Shown here piece by piece: positions 56,348 to 64,000 of a DNA stretch of 64,000 nt. Under the pieces are notes generated by a model that searched no databases, had not been told where the DNA came from, and saw only the letters and a list, made by a program, of their open reading frames with translations. The first letter of the stretch is position 1. Each line of letters begins with the position of its first letter. This DNA is from Pyrus communis (Eukaryota > Streptophyta > Magnoliopsida > Rosales > Rosaceae): assembly GCF_963583255.1 (NCBI RefSeq), contig NC_084810.1, positions 7,781,751 through 7,845,750 on the forward strand, in the 5' to 3' direction. The translations under genes and the position numbers were made by a program.

Positions 56348-58710
56348 ATGGAGAGGTATTTTAAGAGAAAATCAACCGAAGATAACCTCTTACCCTCTAC
56401 AACGAATATTCCTGAAAGTTCAAATGAACATAACATAGAAAATATACTAGCAAATCTTCCAGGAGAACCTAGGCTTCGACTCCGGATATTAGAATATGAT
56501 CCAATTATTAGAGATCAAGTTCGAAGAGCTTATTTACAAAGGGAATTGGTTCAACCTCGAACCCATCAATTTCCATATACGTCATTTGCAGGAGTACAAC
56601 ACCGTTTCAATTTGAAATGGTTCGATGACTTTCCTACTTGGTTGGAGTATAGCATATCCAAAAATGTTGTTTTTTGTCGAAGCTGTTATCTCTTCAAGCT
56701 AGAGATTCCGGAACAAGCAGGTAATGACAATTTTACTAGCAAAGGGTTTATAATTGGAAGAAAAAATGTCGACTTCGAGTTCATGTTGGAGGTCCTAATA
56801 GTGCTCACAACCAAGCTTTACTTCATTTTGAAGCTTTAATGAATCAGAATCAACATATTAAAACAATTATCCACAAGCAGTCGGATCAAGCACATATTGA
56901 TTAGCGCACTCGTTTGAATGCATCACTTGATTGCATTTGCTTTTTATTGCAACAAGGTCTTGCTTTTCGCGGTCATGATAAAAGTGAAGATTCAAGCAAT
57001 AAGGGTAATTTTCTTGAGCTTTTGAAGTTTCTTGCAAATCATAATGAGGGTATTAAAAATGTGGTGTTTAAAAATGCTCCTGAAAATCTCAAGTTAACAT
57101 CACTTGAAATTCAAAAAGATCTTGTGTATGCAGCAACATGTGAAACCACCAATGCTATCATGTTTGATATTGGTGATGATGCTTTCTTTTCTGTTTTGGT
57201 TAATGAATCGCGTGATATATCAATCAAGGAGCAAATGGCAGTTGTACTTCGCTATGTGAATACCAACGGACAAGTAGTTGAAAGATTTGTGGGCATAAAG
57301 CATGTTCCTAAAACCACTGCTTTTTCACTTAAAGAGGCAATTGATCAGTTCTTCTCTATAAATGGATTAAGCATATATAGATTGCATGGACAAGGTTATG
57401 ATGGGGCTAGCAATATGCAAGGTGAGTTTAATGGCCTTAAGACACTTATTTTGAAAGAAAATGAAAGTGCATTTTATATTCATTGCTTTGCACATCAAAT
57501 TCAACTTGCTCTTGTAGCCGTGGAAAATAATCATATTCAAATTGGCTCTTTTTTCTCCTTGGTTAATAATGTTGTTACTATTGTCGGAGCATCATGTAAA
57601 CGTCAAGACATGGTTGGAGAAAGACAACAAGCCAAAGTTATGGAAGCTATTGAAAATTATGAGCTTCCAAGTGGGTAAGCCTTGAACCAAGAAACTAGTC
57701 TTACACGTGCAAGTGATACACATTGGGGCTCACACTACGATACCTTGGTAAGCTTGATTAATATGTTCTCTTCTGTAATTGAGGTGCTTGAGATGATTGT
57801 AGATGATGGTGTAAATCTTGATCAAAGAGGTGAAGTGGATATTTTGTTGAATCTTTTGCAATCTTTTGATTTTGTCTCTAGTCTTTTTCTGATGAAAGAA
57901 ATATTGGGAATCACAAATGTGTTGTTACATGCATTGCAAAAGAAAGATCTCGATATAGTGAGTGCTATAGCTTTAGTCAAAGCATGTAAGCAACAACTAC
58001 AAGCAATGAGGGATAATGGATGGGATGCTTGGCTTGATAAAGTTTCGTCTTTTTGTGGCAAGCATGATATTGCTATTCTTGATATGAATGATATCTTTGT
58101 AGCTCGAGGGAGGTCACGGCGTAGAGTTGAAAATTTGACAAACCTTCATCACTACCATGTTGATCTTTTTATTGATGTTATTGATAAGCAACTTCAACAG
58201 TTGAATAGTCGTTTTAATGAGACAAGTACAGAGTTGCTTCTTTGTGTAGCATGCTTAAGCCCAGATGACTCATTCTCAGCTTTTGACATTGAAAAGTTAG
58301 TTCGACTTGCTCAATTTTATCCAAAAGATTTTTCTGATACGGAGCTCACACTTCTTGAAGATGAACTGAAGAATTATATTTTTTATATGCGTTTGCATAA
58401 TGAATTTTCTGCGTTGAAAGGAATTAATAGCCTTGCACAAAAGTTGGTGGAGACAAAGAGGGATAGACAGTATCCCTTGGTGTACTTGCTAGTGAAATTA
58501 GCATTGATTTTACCTATTGTGATTGCTTCAGTTGAAAGAGCTTTTTCGGTGATGAAAATTGTGAAGAATCCATATCGTAATAGGATGGGTGATCAATGGT
58601 TGAATGATAGTTTGGTTGTGTACATTGAGAAAGAGGTATATGATTCTATTAATAATGATGTTGTAATACGACGTTTCCAAAATATAAGAACACGTCGTGG
58701 ACAATTATAA
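56348..58710 (+). pseudogene. hAT transposase, zf-MYM/TTF type (broken)
   Basis: Starts MERYFKRKSTEDN, a start shared by plant zinc-finger MYM-type-1-like transposases. The TTF-type zinc finger follows (FDDFPTWLEYSISKNVVFCRSCYLFK). After FTSKG at about 56745 the frame shifts; in the new frame GGPNSAHNQALLHFEALMNQ continues to a stop at about 56902. From 56914 the frame reads FLLQQGLAFRGHD, DESRD-like NESRDISIKEQMAVVLRY, GQGYDGASNMQGEFNGLK and HCFAHQIQLALVAV, the RNase H-like core, then a TAA at 57676. The rest (57682-58710) includes ASDTHWGSHYDTL and a hAT dimerisation domain ASVERAFSVMKIVKN. About 785 codons, one frameshift and two stops. Confidence 0.92.
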
Positions 58711-58787
58711 ATGAAAGTATATCGATTTTTGAAAGCTATTTTTTGACCCCATTGTCTTAAATTCCTGACTCCGCCACTGATAAAGGA

Positions 58788-59056
58788 CCTCATACGGTTG
58801 ATGCAAATATTTTCCTTCTAATATGATTTCAAATATTTAGCGACCCGTGTAAACAAAGTAAAACTAGCGTTGAGAATTCAATAGGAAGGAGTCGTAAGCC
58901 TGCCATTTCTCACGCATAAACAAAGTAAAACTAGCATTAAAAATTGCCCAAGCAACTTCAAGATTAAAAAAATTGAATTCGAACTAAATTATTATAATTA
59001 GTCAATTACGAAGTTTAGTTCACTTCCTCATTTCTTAATGTAAGTAATATCGTATA
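58788..59056. repeat. Sequence also present near 41340-42910
   Basis: Pieces such as aaactagc-tga-aattgaa, aggaaggagtcg, gcccaagcaacttcaag and cgaactaaattattataatta recur at 41461-41500, 42515-42530 and 42845-42870. This indicates an older duplicated neighbourhood on the left of the two copia-type LTRs. No gene. Confidence 0.45.
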
Positions 59057-59309
59057 TGTTGTAGGCATAATTTATTAAACAATTATGGAGACCAAAAAAA
59101 TAGAGGGGATGCGACATAGAGAGAGATGTGTAATTGTGAGGTGTGTGTTATTCCACCCCATTGTACCTTTATTTACAGTAGTTAGGGAAGGTAAATTCCT
59201 TACCCCAATAGGATTACAACTCTAATAGGATAATATCTAGTCTAAGAGATATAGTAGAATCCCATAAGAATCTACACAATCACATTCCTAATCTAATAGG
59301 ATTGCAACA
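59057..59309 (-). repeat. 3' LTR of the truncated copia element
   Basis: On the minus strand it starts TGTTGCAATCC and ends CCTACAACA. The adjoining ctcaaggggag (59310-59320, minus) is the polypurine tract. Length about 253 bp, similar to the other copia LTRs in the window. Confidence 0.8.
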
Positions 59310-59460
59310 CTCCCCTTGAGTGTGTAAATACTCAAACAAATGACGCATCATGTCTTCAGTGATGAAGTAAGTACAGTTGATGAAGTCGTCGGCGCAATGA
59401 GCGAATGCGAGTCTCAAAACAACAGAAGAATTTATAAAAGGTAAAACTCACAAAACCTTG

Positions 59461-60310
59461 CTATGGTAAAACCCAAGGTGGGATAAAAACCCATAGACTA
59501 AGGAGAAAAGTGAGAAGTTGCATTAAGTCAAAACTATACATCTTTTGGACGCAAGTAGAAGAGCTCATGAGGGTATGGTCAGCCCAGGATAGGTATCTCG
59601 TCAAAACATAGTTAGGTAGCAAAAATCCAGTAGGAAAAATGCTCCTAATCGTAAGAAAAAAGAGTACATTAAGATCAAGTGAGTATACTTCTGGATACTC
59701 TCCCTGAGTTTGACAGAACTTCCAAATGAGAACTACAAGCATTACATATGAATAGTTAGGTATACCAATTCCTCGGAAAATCTTCTGGAAGGTTGACTTC
59801 AGCAATGACGTCGTGTGGAGGTTGTTTGGGATCGGCTTGCATGACTTCAATCTCCTGATGCTTTGTTGATGTAGACGCAATATGTCTTGGCATTGACTTT
59901 GTTAATGTATCATGTCTTGGTTGGATTGATACGTGTGGCATAGTCTTCATGGATTGTCGTTTGGACTAAACAATGGATGAAAACAGCAAGTACTTCGAAT
60001 ATGCTCAACAAGAACTCCTAACCATGTTTCACGTGTGGCGTAGTGAAGTAAGGTGAGTCTTGGAACGATTCAAAGATTTCGCAACCAAGGTCATACCATG
60101 GAAGTCCAAAATATTGTGATTTCCCTAACGGTAAAGACATAACCATTCAGGGATGTGCCTTGTGCGGGTTTGATAAGTAACCATCGTCAGCATAACATAC
60201 AAAGCAAGCATCATTGTGAGGATCGAGGGGGTTGGCTCCCCTCGGGATGCTTTGGGATTTGCCCAAATCCGTAGTACCTTCAGGCTGGCAAAAAACATCT
60301 TTAATACCAA
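59461..60310 (-). pseudogene. Copia RNase H tail and 3' spacer (broken)
   Basis: Minus-strand reading contains NDACFVCYADDGYLSNPHKA (RNase H) at about 60240-60160, then a decayed section, then STKHQEIEVMQADPKQPPHD and LLKSTFQKIFRGIGI, ending in a spacer with GEYPEVYSLDLNVLFF. The frames change several times and include stops. Confidence 0.7.
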
Positions 60311-60400
60311 TTCAGTGGTTGCGTGTCGGCACGATGCTACATCTTTACCAATAGATCAACAACGACTTATTGAGCTCTTACATAATGACGTGGGTTCAAA

Positions 60401-60443
60401 CTCCGTTGTTAGTTAATCTAACAAAATCTATCGTTTGACAAAC

Positions 60444-60474
<31 letters not shown>

Positions 60475-61635
60475 ATCAATAATCCCATAAAAAAAATCAA
60501 TAATACCAATTAATAATACCACGTTAATTAAAATGATAACAATTGGGTGGCGAATTCAAAGCTTTCCCTTTCATGGCTTGGGGAATCAAAAATAATAACT
60601 TCACTTTGTTGCGTTGGTGAATCAAGAATACGATCGTGTATTTCAAAAAATCTTTGTTGGTTGACTTGAAATTTTTCCATAGCGTCTTTGTCTACCATCT
60701 TTGTGGGGATGGATCTAGAAAAATGAAGCTCTTTTCATAAAATTTCAAGTTTGAGCAAAAACTTCTCCTCAAAATTATATTTTTCAATGGAAAAAACGAC
60801 TGCTATAAGGTATATAATTGTATATGCAAGTGGTGAATTACCTTAAGATTGGATTTACGCACACTAATAGAGTGACAAGTGTACATATAAATATCTCTAA
60901 GGGCCAGTTTGAGATTGCCCTTTTTTATTTATTTTTTTATTTTTTATTTTTTATATTTTTCAAATATGCTTATGATGCAGTGGTAGATCTAGGATTTTAA
61001 TGTCAGGTTGTCCCAATACAAAAATTTCAAAAAATTTAGACAAAACGACATTATAAATTACAAAGACTAAATTTGTCTACGATGTGGTTTCATAATTTTA
61101 AAATGTTTTATGATAGTTTCCTTTTGCATATGAAAAATCATAAATGGTATTGCTTGCTATGACTTTATTCTGTTCATTACTTATGCATATGAGCTAACCC
61201 ATCACATGAACAAAGAAGGGAAAACTCTATATAGTTTTCTGTAAGTCATATCAATAACTATAGTCTATTGCGAATCCAAAATTTTCATCCAATACGCATT
61301 ATTTTCAATGTTTAACATCCTATAAATAAGAACTTCGATTAGAAAACTTAAATATGATAACCGGGAATTATGTTGTGGTGGAGAGAGGTGGACCAAATGG
61401 TGGTGGAAAGGAGAGAGGTTGACCCGGTGATGGTGGCCTGATGGGACACATTGCAAGTTGAGCTTTCAACCCCTCAAAACTACTAAAATGCCATAAAAAA
61501 GTAGTTGTTCCTTTGTAAAAATTGATTGGGTTAATTGTACAGTTCGAAAGGGTGTTTACCGCCCACAACACCACCTGTAAAGTACTTGCAAAGCCTAGGG
61601 CTCGGTTAGTGTTCAAATGTGATGAAATTAAACAT
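60401..61635. other. (TA)n and AT-rich region, no gene
   Basis: A SINE-like tail with gggttcaaactccg (60388-60401) runs to a (TA)n tract at 60446-60468. Beyond this there is no recognised coding sequence. Confidence 0.45.
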
Positions 61636-61646
61636 TCATTATTACT

Positions 61647-61821
61647 GTCACTTAGTACTACAGTCTAGTGATATTCCTATTCATTTGTAAGTGAAAGGTT
61701 TTAGGTTCGAATCTTGCCAAATGGAAATTTGAACCACATTATTTTTAGCTCATTTTGAGGTTGAGCTCACCGCCTCCTCTTAATATAGATAATATTGTTT
61801 ACTCAAGAAAAAAGAAACTAC
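61647..61821 (+). mobile_element. tRNA-related SINE with TSD
   Basis: Starts gtcacttagtactacagtct (A-box-like tagtctagtg region) with a pol III B-box ggttcgaatct at 61704-61714, then a body ending taatatagataatattgttt and an A-rich end. Flanked by TCATTATTACT (61636-61646) and TCATTACTACT (61822-61832), an 11-bp repeat with one mismatch. Its 3' half is the unit amplified at 16220-17340 and 45720-46830. Confidence 0.75.
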
Positions 61822-61832
61822 TCATTACTACT

Positions 61833-64000
61833 TGAGTGAAAAAGGCATTTGCACAAGATGGAGAAGTCTTCAGTCTTCACAAGACAGCAACTCCTTTCGC
61901 TAAACTCTTCACTTTGTGGCACCGAGACCAACACAAAAAAAAGAAAATGACAAGATGATGAAAATGATATGAAATTTGGATTCAACGAGTAGTCAGTTTT
62001 TTAGTCAAACAGTTGAAGGTAGAAACCAAAGTAAATCCGACCTACGTCCGTTTAAAGATTTGAAACTTACAAAAAACTAGACCATGGAAAATGCAAGCCT
62101 TGACTCATAAAGCATGTGTAGTGATTACACAGATTTCATGCATAAGAAGAGGTTATGCAACTAGGTTTTAAGTGACGAACACAAGAGAAAGCACAAAGTT
62201 TTTAATGCACTCTTGAAAAATTTAAGCTTTCTAACCCAAAACAAATGAGTTTCTAAGAAGATTTAAGCAAGAATTTTCATGATAGAATTATAAATATTCA
62301 ATGAAGAACATTACCTAGAAAAATGCTTGATGCTTCTGGATAGATCTGAGATGGAAAGGGAAAACAATGACCCTCTAAAAATTATGTTCTTTCTCAAAAA
62401 AACAAAGTGAAACCTCCACAGCCCTAATAACCCCAAACGATTTTCCGCAGCCAACAACCCACAATGACACTTCTCAAATGCAAATGCAATTTGAACAGAT
62501 CAAGGGCCATAGATTCAGCCTCGGATTAAAGTTGTCAGTCAGCTCATATGGACTGTCTTAAATTTTGTGCCCATTTAGCTGGAAAACAATGAGCAATTTT
62601 GACCAGACAACAACACTAGCCAAAATGCATAAGAAATTTAAATGTGAAATGCATATGCATGTAGAAACCTTACTTGTGATGAAGCAACACCATTTGCACT
62701 TTGATGTTCCATAACCCAGACTTTAGAACCAAGTATACTAAAGTCTCATTTAAGGAAAATTGATCCAAAAAACATGTGTCGTAGATAATTACAAGATTGA
62801 CGAGGAACGCCAAACACGTAAGTCTAGACTTCACAATCTCCATCTTTGGCTTTCCTTGACAAATTACCCGAAGCCTAAAACTAATTTGACTCACACAACA
62901 CTCAAGAGAAGAACCAAGGAACGAATCCTTCACAAAAGTAACTTTTGACAAGAACAAGTGAAATTTATCATGGGTATAGTATTTGCAATTAATGTACACA
63001 CTTTCAAACTTTCTCCCCCATTTTGTCATGGTAAGACAAAGTGTCAAGGCGAAATAACGCACACAAGAACATCAAGCATATATATGATAAGCAATTAAGA
63101 CAATGCATGAGCAGCAAAAGCACAATGGATAAACATTAGTAACAGATCTTATAAGCACTCCCAAACAATGGGTAGTAACAAGGAGACGAACGACAAATAA
63201 GCACTTGTCATAAAAAATAATCCCAAGTAAAGCACAAATTATACAACACAGAGTCCTAAAAGGAGATCTACTCCCCTAAAATTAGTGCTTTCCTAAAACC
63301 AACTCCCCTATTAGCAATATCCAAACGAATTTCAAGCTAAAACGCAGGAGAGGAACATAGCTTCATAACTCCTCAAAATGGAACTTGTCACCATAAGCAA
63401 CAGAGTCAAAGACATAGTCACTCCAATGCACACGGACCCGAGACATCTTCTTTGGATTATTGGACAGAAGCCGCGCAGAATCTAAAGCATACAACCAATA
63501 GGGTTCTGAGGAAGGGACCAGAGCCATAGATAACTCAGATATTAACTTGTCAAGTCCAATTCTTGTGAGATTTATGGAAAAATAGCAGATAATAAGAAGA
63601 CTTAATTACCCTTCTCTTATTGATAAATGAATATAGCAATTAAAAATGGAAACGTTTGTTACAGACCTATATTACTTTTCCCAGATTTTTCTTTGTTGTA
63701 TTGTTTTTCCCAGATTAAAGAGTAGAATTCTAGCATGAATTGTTTTCATTGATTTATCTTTGAAAAAAAAATAGTTTTAAAAGGAATTTCATTATTTGAA
63801 AAGTAAAACTTTAGTTAGCTCACCCATTAAAAAATTTATATGTCCCCACCCTTGAACAATATCACGGTAATTAAAAAGGTAACAATCCTGTTGCCAATTC
63901 AAGGCCTTCACTGTCATGGGTTGATTAGGGGCATTTTGATATAGATGTCTTAAATTTGAATTTTTTTAATTAAACATCTATAACTTTTAAACTTTTGATC
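61833..64000. other. No gene recognised; possible old copia 3' end
   Basis: AT-rich. On the minus strand near 63030 it reads gacaaaatgggggagaaag, which resembles a copia purine tract, and the sequence around it may be an old copia 3' region. No LTR pair or coding domain could be shown. The small frames are not supported. Confidence 0.35.

Larger units (their letters stand above)
55360..58779 (+). mobile_element. Complete hAT transposon with 8-bp TSD
   Basis: 3,420 bp flanked by the perfect 8-bp duplication ATAAAGGA (55352-55359 and 58780-58787). Terminal inverted repeat: left tagtggcggagcca, right tgactccgccactg. Both features are diagnostic of hAT. Carries one transposase gene (56348-58710) and an upstream leader with short repeats (55540-55670 and gatgctgca-type repeats at 56105-56225). 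The transposase is broken, so it could move only in trans. Confidence 0.93.
59057..60400 (-). mobile_element. Truncated copia element, 3' part
   Basis: The minus strand carries the end of RNase H, a 3' spacer and a 3' LTR (59057-59309), closely parallel in order to the end of the copia element at 42969-54520 but clearly diverged. No second LTR, protease, integrase or RT is present, so it is a fragment. Confidence 0.8.

Noticed and set aside
62670..63062. 130-codon minus-strand frame
   Set aside because: No recognisable domain, AT-rich, next to a purine tract that suggests old retrotransposon 3' sequence.

Overview
This window is nuclear DNA from a flowering plant. The best guess is Rosaceae, in the apple/pear group. 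Two reasons support this: a Cassandra-type LTR carrying a 5S rRNA-like stretch and a dispersed SINE family look like sequences I know from apple and pear, and the repeats are of the kinds (Ty3/gypsy, Ty1/copia, L1-like LINE, hAT, PIF/Harbinger, CACTA, Mutator-like) that fill such genomes. There is no bacterial or phage content. Assignment to a genus is inference.

Only one conventional host gene looks complete: a two-exon cytochrome P450 on the minus strand (33178-34938, 496 aa, CYP71 clan, CYP736A-like). A broken copy of its first 40 or so codons lies just upstream (35337-35464), followed by a 67-bp tandem repeat built from its upstream flank.

The most striking object is an LTR retrotransposon at 18001-28734 on the minus strand. 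Its target-site duplication (ATTAC) is perfect. Its two LTRs read as identical apart from one T in a poly-T run, so it inserted very recently. It has a long gag-type ORF but no protease, reverse transcriptase or integrase. In place of pol it carries about 2 kb of host coding sequence on the same strand as gag: a DELLA-protein fragment, then an open 412-codon chimera that joins MYC2-like N-terminal and middle segments, an LRL/UNE12-type bHLH domain and a tail like that of an HD-Zip I protein. A 210-aa coiled-coil ORF lies antisense near the 3' LTR.

Layout: 1-4160, decayed Ty3/gypsy remnant (minus). 4168-7030, PIF/Harbinger element with a broken transposase and an ORF1 remnant. 9015-11292, 5'-truncated LINE (plus) with a poly(A) tail. 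12454-15130, LINE remnant (minus) interrupted by a Mutator-like element and followed by a Cassandra solo LTR. 14911-17375 and 29427-32125, one copy (A) of a segmental duplication, split by the young retrotransposon. 33178-35800, the P450 region. 36120-42260, minisatellite, a tandem 1.4-kb duplication and a long-TIR Mutator-like element. 42267-42809, two MITEs. 42969-54520, an old copia element with TSD GTTTG whose interior holds the second copy (B) of the segmental duplication and a CACTA end. 55360-58779, complete hAT element (TSD ATAAAGGA) with a broken transposase. 59057-60400, copia fragment (minus). 61647-61821, SINE. The rest is AT-rich and anonymous.

Apart from the P450, these sequences mostly do not work together as a pathway. 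They record nested insertion, duplication and decay, and the nesting fixes the order of several events.
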